From Candidatus Aminicenantota bacterium (GTDB lineage Bacteria > Acidobacteriota > UBA6911 > RPQK01 > JAJDTT01), in NCBI GenBank assembly GCA_026706325.1, contig JAPOYZ010000224.1, positions 1 to 10,469 of the forward strand: a stretch of 10,469 nucleotides of DNA. The letters run 5' to 3'. Positions 1 through 5,668 of the stretch are shown one piece after another. The position numbers and the translations under genes were made by a program. The notes below the pieces were generated by a model that did no database searches, had not been told where the DNA came from, and saw only the letters and a program-made list of their open reading frames with translations. Numbering within the stretch: the stretch's first letter is position 1; every line of letters starts with the position of its first letter.

Positions 1-671
1 CCCTGGACCGGCCCCAGCCGGGCCGGCCGTTGTTTGAGGCCGTCGCGGTCCACATAGTCCCTGCTGGTCCGTTCCAGGAGCAACTCCTGGGTGCCGTCCG
101 CACAGCGGTTGGCTGCCAGATATAGTCCCTCTCGAGGGTGGGGTTGAAGCTTCAACAGGTCGATGAGGAAATCACCCGCCCGCCGAGCGGCGGCAACGTG
201 ACGGGTGGAGAGAAGGCTGAGGCCGGAAAATCCGGCGGTCATGGCGTGCTGCACGCCTTCTCCCTGGCGTAGATCCGCCACTCTGTCCAGGAAACCGCCG
301 CTCTCCCGGTCCTGATACGCGAGAATGTCCTCGGCGAGTGGGAAGGCGATTTCGTATCGACCGCAGATCCCGGCGCCCCAGACCAGCCAGCCCCGATCGT
401 AGGTATTGGTGAACCGGGACGCCTCCTGCTCCGGCGGAATGGCCAGTTGGCCACGGTTTCCCAGAAAATGCGAGGCAAACCAGTCGAGGCAGGAAAACGC
501 CGCGTCGAAGGCGCCGTTGACGGCCAGACTGCCGGGAACCTTATAGTAGAGTGAAGCGTGGTCGGATCCCCGGACGCTTCCTTGTTTGTCCATCAGGGTC
601 CGGAGCCAGCGACACCCCGAATTCAGGCTCGCGGCCAATTCCAGCTCGTGGGAAACGCTGCTCCGTTTCAT
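1..671 (-). CDS. Probable alpha/alpha-barrel (terpenoid cyclase/prenyltransferase-like) protein, C-terminus off the left edge
   Basis: An open frame of 223 codons runs from an ATG at 671-669 to the window edge with no stop, so the C-terminal part is missing. The visible protein has an alternating helical pattern: LYYKVPGSLAVNG at about residues 41-53, CLDWFASHFL at 61-70, YDRGWLVWGAGICGRYEIAFP at 91-111, and ARRAGDFLIDLLKLQP at 162-177. Between helices sit glycine turns such as YQDRESGGF (119-127), resembling the degenerate QW-type turns of alpha/alpha toroids. That fold supports terpenoid cyclase, prenyltransferase or six-hairpin glycosidase-like proteins; no catalytic motif is visible, so no reaction is assigned. 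No signal peptide is seen. The ATG overlaps the VapC stop (ATGA), and GGAGG lies only one base before the ATG, too close for a normal Shine-Dalgarno, so translational coupling is likely. A TTG three codons upstream is an alternative start. The frame is convincing; the function is not known. Confidence 0.68.
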   Translation of the reverse strand, partial: MKRSSVSHELELAASLNSGCRWLRTLMDKQGSVRGSDHASLYYKVPGSLAVNGAFDAAFSCLDWFASHFLGNRGQLAIPPEQEASRFTNTYDRGWLVWGAGICGRYEIAFPLAEDILAYQDRESGGFLDRVADLRQGEGVQHAMTAGFSGLSLLSTRHVAAARRAGDFLIDLLKLQPHPREGLYLAANRCADGTQELLLERTSRDYVDRDGLKQRPARLGPVQ

Positions 672-1084
672 TCCTCCCAAGGATTCACCGTTTCAACACC
701 GGTCGGGATGAAGTCACGGACGTTGCGAGTCATCGTCATTCCGTGCACCAATGCCGTCGCTGCAATGAGCGCGTCCCGGTCCGGGCGCGGGTCCGGAACA
801 TGGAGTCTGGCGCAACGTCTTGCGACCGAGGTGTCCACCGGCAGAATCCGGTCGAGGAACGTCGGCAACACATGGCCATCCAGCCAAGTTCGAAGGATGG
901 TTCCCTGAGCTGGATCTCGGCGCGCGACCAACAAGATGCCCATTTCAAGCTCCATGACAGTGATTGCCGACAGATGGAGACTTGATACGGGGACGCTGTT
1001 CGACCACGCCAACACGTTCCTGTCGACCTTGGGTGACTGTGCTTTTCTCAATTCCGCGACGACATTGGTATCAAGGAGATACAT
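668..1084 (-). CDS. vapC: VapC-family PIN-domain toxin (ribonuclease) of a type II toxin-antitoxin pair
   Basis: This encodes 138 residues, the usual size for a single PIN domain. The acidic metal-binding residues are all visible: D5 in MYLLDTN, E45 in ITVMELEMGI, D104 in DRDALIAATAL, and a further D124 after the TRN motif (119-121, TRNVRDF). The order and spacing match the FitB/VapC branch. Proteins of this family are Mg2+-dependent endoribonucleases that cut tRNA or other RNA when freed from the antitoxin; the target here cannot be read from sequence. The start ATG at 1084 shares one base with the antitoxin stop (TGATG), and no Shine-Dalgarno is visible, so translation is probably coupled to the antitoxin. 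The stop TGA overlaps the ATG of the next gene by four bases. All catalytic positions are intact, so the toxin looks functional. Confidence 0.93.
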   Translation of the reverse strand: MYLLDTNVVAELRKAQSPKVDRNVLAWSNSVPVSSLHLSAITVMELEMGILLVARRDPAQGTILRTWLDGHVLPTFLDRILPVDTSVARRCARLHVPDPRPDRDALIAATALVHGMTMTRNVRDFIPTGVETVNPWEE

Positions 1085-1341
1085 CAGGACAAGTCGACTG
1101 GTTCGAACAACTTGCCCTTCAGGCGCGGCGGCTCGAAATCGATGTCGGCGGCTTGAGGCATGGCCAACAATTCGCCGACGGTCGCTTCCCCGTCCGTGAT
1201 CTTGAGATAGGCCTCAATCGTCAATAGAACATGGGCCGCACGGCCGCGATCGGTGATCAAGACCGGTCCGTTTGCCGCGCACCGCTTGGCCTTGCTCACG
1301 TCCTGGTTGAATTCCCTGCTGGTAATGGTCGTAATCCCCAT
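1084..1341 (-). CDS. Phd/YefM-type antitoxin, partner of the VapC toxin
   Basis: This encodes 85 residues. The N-terminal half (about 1-50: ITTITSREFNQDVSKAKRCA, then GPVLITDRGRAAHVLLTIEAY) is the standard Phd/YefM fold that dimerises and binds operator DNA. The C-terminal part, including ADIDFEPPRL (65-74), is the acidic/proline segment that in such pairs wraps and blocks the toxin. I chose the ATG at 1341 because AGGAGGT lies seven bases upstream of it (1349-1355). A longer frame starting at 1359 would put that ribosome binding site inside the coding sequence. The gene lies directly upstream of the toxin with a one-base overlap, the normal antitoxin-first order. An inverted repeat at 1367-1390 is a good candidate for the site at which the antitoxin or the complex represses its own operon. 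Phd-type antitoxins with VapC toxins are a known mixed pairing. Confidence 0.92.
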   Translation of the reverse strand: MGITTITSREFNQDVSKAKRCAANGPVLITDRGRAAHVLLTIEAYLKITDGEATVGELLAMPQAADIDFEPPRLKGKLFEPVDLS

Positions 1342-1366
1342 AAGTTGGACCTCCTGCATTCCAACT

Positions 1367-1390
1367 GAATGTAGGTACGATACTACATTC
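1367..1390. promoter_or_regulatory. Candidate operator: perfect 8-bp inverted repeat upstream of the toxin-antitoxin operon
   Basis: GAATGTAG (1367-1374) and CTACATTC (1383-1390) are exact reverse complements separated by 8 bases. The repeat lies 26 bases upstream of the antitoxin ATG and overlaps the candidate -10 element. Phd/YefM antitoxins are known to repress their own promoters through short palindromes of this kind. Binding is inferred from position and symmetry only. Confidence 0.55.
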
Positions 1391-1405
1391 CTTGTCTCTT
1401 AGCAA
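1377..1405 (-). promoter_or_regulatory. Candidate sigma70-type promoter for the toxin-antitoxin operon
   Basis: On the minus strand TTGCTA (1405-1400) and TATCGT (1382-1377) are separated by 17 bases. Each matches the sigma70 consensus at four of six positions. The -10 candidate lies inside the inverted repeat, so a bound antitoxin would block polymerase. The match is weak and rests partly on context. Confidence 0.35.
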
Positions 1406-1432
1406 CCTGGCTAGCGTGAGGATAGGGTCGCC

Positions 1433-3118
1433 TCAGTCCCAGGCCTTGGGTGCGATGCCCTCGATGTGGGTCTTGACGTCGATTACGGCGGGCCGGCCGG
1501 CAGCCAACGCCTGCTCCAGGGCGCCGGCCAACTCGCTGGGCTTGTTGACCTGGATCCCGAAGCAGCCCATGGACTCGGCGATCTTGGCGAAATCGGCGTC
1601 GGTGAGCCTCCAGAGCAGATCGGACCCCGGCTGGCGCCCGCCGTAGATCCTCTCGTTGAGGTCCTTCTCCTGGTTCAGCGAAGCATTGTTGTTGATCAGC
1701 GTCACCATTTGGATACCGTAGCGGAGCGCCGTATCCCATTCCGTCATGTGATACCAGACGCCGCCGTCTCCGGTGAAGCAGATGACGGGCCGGTCTCCGG
1801 CGGCGCACTTGGCGCCGATGGCCGCCGGAATGCCCCATCCCAGGGACCCGGCGCAGCGGATGTAGGATTGATCCGCCGAAGTCAGGTCCACCAGGGTGCC
1901 GGTCCAGATGCCCGAGTGCCCGGTGTCGGAGACGAGGATGGCGTCGTCCGGAAGGAGCCGGGTCAGCTCCTTGCACAGCCGTTCCGGCCGCATGGGAAGC
2001 AGATCGGAGTTGACCATGGGCGCCACTTCGTCCCGCCACTCCTGGACCAGTTGGTGAACGCGGGCGATCCATTCGGCACGGGACCGGGTCAGCCCCAGGG
2101 ACTCGACGACGCTGCAGTGGGCCAACATCTTGCGCAGTCCGGCCCGGGCGTCCCCCTGCATGCCGGCCGAAATGGGGAAGGACCTGCCCAACTCGGCGGG
2201 ATCGATGTCGAGTTGGACGACCCGGGTTCCGGGCCGGGGGATCCGCCAGTCGTTGGTCACCTGGCCGCCGGTGTGGCTTCCCACGAAGAAGACCAGGTCC
2301 GCTTCGGCCAGGGCCCGGTTGGCGCAGGTGCGGGAGTACTGGCCGGAAACACCGACCGCCAGCGGGTGGTCGAAGGGGAAAGTCTCCTTGGCGTTCAGGG
2401 AGGTGATGACGGGCAGTTGAAGCCGGTCCGAGAGCTCCACCAGTTCCTGGCCCGCCCCGGAGACGGTCACGCCGCCTCCCGCCACCACGATGGGCCGACT
2501 GGCTTTGGCCAGCAACTCAATGGCGTCAAGCACGGGCGGCAACTCCGGCTCGGGTCGAAACGGTGGAATCTGGGCGAAGGGCTCTTCCACCACGATCTCC
2601 AGGTCGGCCTCCCCGCTCATCACCTCTCCGCCGAAGATCCCCCACAACTCCAGGTTGGTGGGTCGAGGCGTCGCCGTCGTGGCTTCCCGAATGGCTTGGC
2701 GAAGAAAGCGGGGAAAATGGTCCACTGCGGTCACGGCCATGCTGTACTTGGTCACGGCGGTGAAGGGTCCCGTGTGATCGACTTCCTGATAGGCGTTCCG
2801 GTCCTGGCGGATCTGCGGAAGCCGCCCTGTCAGCGCCAGGACCGGCGAGCAGGCCAGGTAGGCATCCTGGAGTCCGGCCGCGAGGTTCAGGGCGCCTACC
2901 GACTGGGCGCCGCAAACGCCGATCCCCCGGCGCACCCGGGCGTAACCGTCGGCCATGTAGGCCGCCGCCTTCTCGCCGTGGGTCATGACTCTGGCGATGC
3001 CCATCCGCTCCATTTCGGGCATGGCCTCGGGGATGACCACCGGCATGAAAAAGAAGTGAGTGACGCCGTAACCGTGGAGGGTCTCGGCCAGGAAGCGGGC
3101 ACCCGTCATCGTTGGCAT
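1433..3118 (-). CDS. Thiamine-diphosphate-dependent enzyme of the acetolactate synthase (large subunit-like) superfamily
   Basis: This encodes 561 residues, a normal full length for the family, with all three domains. The N-terminal pyrimidine-binding domain (about 1-165) carries the catalytic glutamate E49 in THGEKAAAYMADGYAR. The central domain (about 195-330) includes PIVVAGGGV. The C-terminal diphosphate-binding domain (about 380-550) carries the cofactor motif starting at GDGG (450-453) and ending in NNN (476-478). Family members decarboxylate 2-oxo acids and often ligate the product to a second carbonyl compound. Candidates include acetolactate synthase, glyoxylate carboligase, benzoylformate and phosphonopyruvate decarboxylases. 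No regulatory small-subunit gene (ilvN/ilvH) or other branched-chain gene is adjacent, so I do not call it IlvB. It has no signal peptide and should be cytoplasmic. The ATG at 3118 has GGGAG about ten bases upstream. It is preceded by the terminator of the FecR-like gene and so probably has its own promoter in 3119-3288. Confidence 0.9.
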   Translation of the reverse strand: MPTMTGARFLAETLHGYGVTHFFFMPVVIPEAMPEMERMGIARVMTHGEKAAAYMADGYARVRRGIGVCGAQSVGALNLAAGLQDAYLACSPVLALTGRLPQIRQDRNAYQEVDHTGPFTAVTKYSMAVTAVDHFPRFLRQAIREATTATPRPTNLELWGIFGGEVMSGEADLEIVVEEPFAQIPPFRPEPELPPVLDAIELLAKASRPIVVAGGGVTVSGAGQELVELSDRLQLPVITSLNAKETFPFDHPLAVGVSGQYSRTCANRALAEADLVFFVGSHTGGQVTNDWRIPRPGTRVVQLDIDPAELGRSFPISAGMQGDARAGLRKMLAHCSVVESLGLTRSRAEWIARVHQLVQEWRDEVAPMVNSDLLPMRPERLCKELTRLLPDDAILVSDTGHSGIWTGTLVDLTSADQSYIRCAGSLGWGIPAAIGAKCAAGDRPVICFTGDGGVWYHMTEWDTALRYGIQMVTLINNNASLNQEKDLNERIYGGRQPGSDLLWRLTDADFAKIAESMGCFGIQVNKPSELAGALEQALAAGRPAVIDVKTHIEGIAPKAWD

Positions 3119-3288
3119 AGGAAAGCGTCTCCCGGGATGCGCTCTGCCGATTTCAGCGCTGGGAACGCCTTGATCGGACCTGTTTATGATCCAGTTTTTC
3201 CGGGCTCAGTCTACTATGCGCCCGTAGGGAAAGTCGCCGCAGCCGGCGGCCGGCCCGGCGTCCAGGCGGTACGCTCCATCCTGAAACG

Positions 3289-3319
3289 AAAACGGGCAAC
3301 CGCCAGGGTTGCCCGTTTT
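3289..3319 (-). terminator. Rho-independent terminator after the first FecR-like gene
   Basis: A 13-bp perfect stem, AAAACGGGCAACC (3289-3301) with GGTTGCCCGTTTT (3307-3319), encloses a 5-base loop. Read on the minus strand, it begins 23 bases after the stop codon at 3342 and is followed by TTTTCGTTTC. The stem core is the same as that of the hairpin after the second paralogue. It could also work weakly in the other direction, but no plus-strand gene needs it. Confidence 0.85.
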
Positions 3320-3341
3320 CCTTTCCATGTTCGACCCGGAG

Positions 3342-5486
3342 TCACCGTTGGCGTCTGGATGAACGTCGAGAGCCGGAACTTCGACTGGAAGATCCGGATG
3401 ATCGGGGCGCGGACCGAACCTGGGAACCGGATGGCCTGCTTCTCGGCGGCGACGGAGCGCGATATGAGGGAGCCGGCCTGGAGGAAGGACGCGATCGCAC
3501 CGAAGGACGAGAGCTGGACGGTGACGATGGCCGGACCGCCGGACGCGAGAACGTCCGCTGGGAAGTGGATCTCGACCTGGAGACGGAGGGCCTGGACTGG
3601 TTGCGGGGGGTGCGTCTTGTGACGGACCCACGCGAACCGGGCGAGGACCGGGAAATGCTTCGGCTCGGAGAAGCGGGTCGCGACGATTGCGGAGTCCGGT
3701 TCGGAGTGGGGCTGAAGCTCGGGCCGGACCGCCCGCGTTCCCGGGAATCGGGACGCTGCCGGGAGAAGGTTCCCGTGGGCCCGGTCGGATTGGGACGCGT
3801 GACGAACGAAGGCCGGGATGGAGTCCGGCCGCGAGTGCCCTTGGAAACGTTATCGGGAGCGGCGACCGGAGGTATTGACAACTGCCGGTTGCTGCGGTTG
3901 GCGAAAGACCCTCTGGACCCGGGCGTGGACCGGGAAAGATTCCGGCTCGGAGCAGTGGAACGGGTCGTTTGCGGCGCCCGCGTCGGAGTGCGGATGACAT
4001 TTACTGCGGACCGCCCGCTCCGGCGGGAATCGGACCGTTGCCGGACAGCCGATCGGGCGGACCCGGATCGATCGGAACGGCTCACAGACGATCGCCGGGA
4101 TGGGACACGGACGGCCGAGCCTTCCGAACCGCTCCTGGCGACGCCGGAACGCCGGGAACCGGTGCCTACCAAGCGGTCACGAGTGCGATCAGGCGGTCTG
4201 GAAGCCAACCTCGAAGAGCGGACGCCGCTTCTCGAGTAGACGGCATTCGGTCCCCGCCCACGTGGACGCTGGAGTTCTCTGGGGAGCCCCTCCCGGAATC
4301 TGCCCACGATGGCGTTGGACGCAACGACTCGAGTCCTTCCTGGTCCTCTTCCCAGATCGCGTCCATGAACGACGGTCAGCCCGTTGGAGCGGTCCCGCGG
4401 GTTCCAATTCCTGAAAATGTTGTTGTTGACCACGACTGTCGTGTTGCCGCGCCCTCGGCGGCCCCTTCCGTAGTAGCCCCGGGGCGCCCAGCCGACGTAA
4501 CCGTTTCCCCAGTAGAAGTCGACGTGAGCCGCATGCCAGCGGTTGAATCCGCCGGGCACCCAAGCCCACCGGGCCCGGGGGCCGTAATAGATCCAGCGCC
4601 CGTAGTGGTAGGGCAGCCAGCCCCAGGGCTCGTAGCTGACCCAGGTCCATCCGCCGGCGAGGAAACACCACCGTCCATGCCGAAACGGCGTCCATCCCAC
4701 CGCGACGGCGGGCACCCAGACGTGCCCGTGGGAGCCATAGTGAGCCCAGTGGCCATGACGGTCCAGTGAGTGGACACCCGGATAGTCGACTCCACCCAGG
4801 TATCCGGTGGAGCGGCTGCTGACCAGAAGGGCGTCGCGGCGCCCGCTCCAGAGCTCGAAGTCGTCCAAGTCGCGGACCAGCGCCTGGACGCCGACCTGAC
4901 GCGCGTCCACAAGCAACTCGTGCCCGGTTTCCACTCTCTCCTTCCCGTGCCGGCTTGTGACTTCGGCCCGGCCCTTGTGGACGACTAGGCGCATCGTGCC
5001 GTCGGGATTGACCTGGATCCGGTAGAGTCCTTTCTTGCGGATCCTCATCGCGGCCAGTTCCATGTCCAGATAGACCGAACCGGCATCATTCACCCTGAGG
5101 ATCAGGTCGCCCTGGTGAATCTTCAGAAGGGTCTTTTTCCGGGACAGCTCGGTGAAAAAGACATCGGTTTCTCCGGAGATCCGGACGAAGTTGCCCTCCC
5201 CCAATTCCACCTCGATCCGGGAATCGGGGTGGGCGACGATCCGGTCGCCGCTGACCAGGGGAAGGTTGAGCGTCACCTCGCTCCAGTCCACGTCGCCGGA
5301 AGACTCGTAGGCGGCGCGGCCGTCCATGAAGCTGACCCGGGCCGGATGGTCCCGGCCGGCCGAAACCCATGTGGTTGAGAATCCTGAAATCAGGATCAGG
5401 ATCGCGGCCAGGTTAGCCAGTTGGCCCCCTCGCCACGCCCTCGAGTTTTCGGAACTGCCTGCCGGGATGGATGTTGGTTTATTCAT
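3342..5486 (-). CDS. Exported FecR-domain / tryptophan-rich (DUF6600-like) protein with a long Arg/Ser tail, paralogue 1
   Basis: This encodes 714 residues. A signal peptide is visible: hydrophobic LANLAAILILISGF at 23-36 and a VSA/G cleavage site near residue 43, after a long n-region. Residues about 75-195 form a FecR-like beta domain (LPLVSGDRI, SRIEVELGEGNFVRISG, GLYRIQVNPDGTMRLVVHKGRAEV). Residues 240-340 hold 14 tryptophans in patterns such as GWTPFRHGRW and PWGWLPYHYGRWIYYG, which I recognise as DUF6600-like. Residues about 340-714 are a low-complexity Arg/Ser/Pro/Gly tail with a single lysine (K549) and an internal 94-residue-period repeat. FecR classically senses TonB-receptor state and controls a sigma factor, but there is no sigma gene, no receptor and no cytoplasmic anti-sigma region here. 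A periplasmic, cell-wall or surface role is more likely. The start at 5486 has GAGGT four bases upstream, and the next paralogue begins at the equivalent place. A terminator follows. Confidence 0.88.
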   Translation of the reverse strand: MNKPTSIPAGSSENSRAWRGGQLANLAAILILISGFSTTWVSAGRDHPARVSFMDGRAAYESSGDVDWSEVTLNLPLVSGDRIVAHPDSRIEVELGEGNFVRISGETDVFFTELSRKKTLLKIHQGDLILRVNDAGSVYLDMELAAMRIRKKGLYRIQVNPDGTMRLVVHKGRAEVTSRHGKERVETGHELLVDARQVGVQALVRDLDDFELWSGRRDALLVSSRSTGYLGGVDYPGVHSLDRHGHWAHYGSHGHVWVPAVAVGWTPFRHGRWCFLAGGWTWVSYEPWGWLPYHYGRWIYYGPRARWAWVPGGFNRWHAAHVDFYWGNGYVGWAPRGYYGRGRRGRGNTTVVVNNNIFRNWNPRDRSNGLTVVHGRDLGRGPGRTRVVASNAIVGRFREGLPRELQRPRGRGPNAVYSRSGVRSSRLASRPPDRTRDRLVGTGSRRSGVARSGSEGSAVRVPSRRSSVSRSDRSGSARSAVRQRSDSRRSGRSAVNVIRTPTRAPQTTRSTAPSRNLSRSTPGSRGSFANRSNRQLSIPPVAAPDNVSKGTRGRTPSRPSFVTRPNPTGPTGTFSRQRPDSRERGRSGPSFSPTPNRTPQSSRPASPSRSISRSSPGSRGSVTRRTPRNQSRPSVSRSRSTSQRTFSRPAVRPSSPSSSRPSVRSRPSSRPAPSYRAPSPPRSRPSGSQVRSAPRSSGSSSRSSGSRRSSRRQR
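3597..3824 (-). repeat. Arg/Ser tail repeat, copy 2 (residues 555-630 of paralogue 1)
   Basis: The peptide begins TPSRPSFVTRP and includes the core PSRSISRSSPGSRGS. It aligns without gaps to copy 1, with 36 identities over 75 positions by my hand alignment. The period is 94 codons (282 bp). The matching unit of paralogue 2 (5915-6037) aligns best to the end of this copy, through the shared SRPSV. Confidence 0.72.
3882..4106 (-). repeat. Arg/Ser tail repeat, copy 1 (residues 461-535 of paralogue 1)
   Basis: The peptide begins VPSRRSSVSRS and includes the core PSRNLSRSTPGSRGS. Shared anchors with copy 2 include RQR.DS, GRS, TP.R.PQ and SRS.PGSRGS. The two copies have diverged well beyond recent slippage, and a 19-residue linker (536-554) separates them. 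Confidence 0.72.
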
Positions 5487-5533
5487 GATGACCTCACATC
5501 ATTCAGACGGAGTGCATAGCTGGTCGGTTCAAT
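5487..5533 (-). promoter_or_regulatory. Conserved 47-nt leader of FecR paralogue 1
   Basis: This segment aligns without gaps to 7406-7452, upstream of paralogue 2, with 33 of 47 bases the same by hand count. The conserved blocks on the minus strand are ATTGAACC, CTCCGTCTG and the Shine-Dalgarno region, at identical distances from both start codons. It may be a shared regulatory element or simply a remnant of the duplication. No convincing -35/-10 pair is visible. Confidence 0.5.
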
Positions 5534-5588
5534 TGACCCCTCGCAGTGTCTTGCCAGCCAGCATCATTTTGAAATGCCTGAAACAAGA

Positions 5589-5613
5589 ACGGGCAACCAA
5601 GCAGGTTGCCCGT
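5589..5613 (-). terminator. Terminator hairpin after the second FecR-like gene
   Basis: A 10-bp perfect stem, ACGGGCAACC (5589-5598) with GGTTGCCCGT (5604-5613), encloses a 5-base loop, starting 56 bases after the stop at 5669. The following minus-strand sequence is TCTTGTTTC, a poor T-tract, so termination may be weaker than at 3289-3319. The stem and its flank (CTGAAAC on the plus strand) match the other terminator, so it was probably duplicated with the gene. Confidence 0.72.
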
Positions 5614-5668
5614 GTCTATCCATCGTGATGCCCTTGCGCATCTGAGCGCTATGCAAGCGAGGCCTGAA

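Noticed and set aside
239..478. A 79-codon minus-strand frame within the left-edge gene
   Set aside because: The other minus-strand frame is open across the whole of 1-671 and gives a coherent helical protein. The 79-codon product is Arg/Ser/Pro-rich and looks like an out-of-frame reading.
1342..1359. Six-residue N-terminal extension of the antitoxin, from an ATG at 1359
   Set aside because: It would place the strong AGGAGGT site inside the coding region. The ATG at 1341 is correctly spaced from that site and fits the family N-terminus.
1466..3622. A 718-codon open frame on the plus strand
   Set aside because: It is antisense to the ThDP enzyme, whose motifs are intact, and continues into FecR paralogue 1. 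Its product is low-complexity Gly/Asp/Val/His-rich with no recognisable domain. Long antisense frames are common in GC-rich genes.
3206..4769. Several 200-270-codon frames overlapping the tail of FecR paralogue 1 on both strands
   Set aside because: They arise from the Arg/Ser/Pro codon composition of the tail. The FecR frame alone carries a signal peptide, known domains and a paralogue with the same reading.
5543..5556. Sigma54-like TGGCA ... CTGC upstream of FecR paralogue 1 (minus strand)
   Set aside because: The GG to GC spacing is one base too short for a sigma54 promoter and there is no counterpart upstream of paralogue 2.
3289..5613. The two similar hairpins (3289-3319 and 5589-5613) as a CRISPR, REP element or attachment-site pair
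   Set aside because: There are only two copies, each directly after a paralogous gene and positioned as a terminator. The loops differ, and duplication with the gene explains them.
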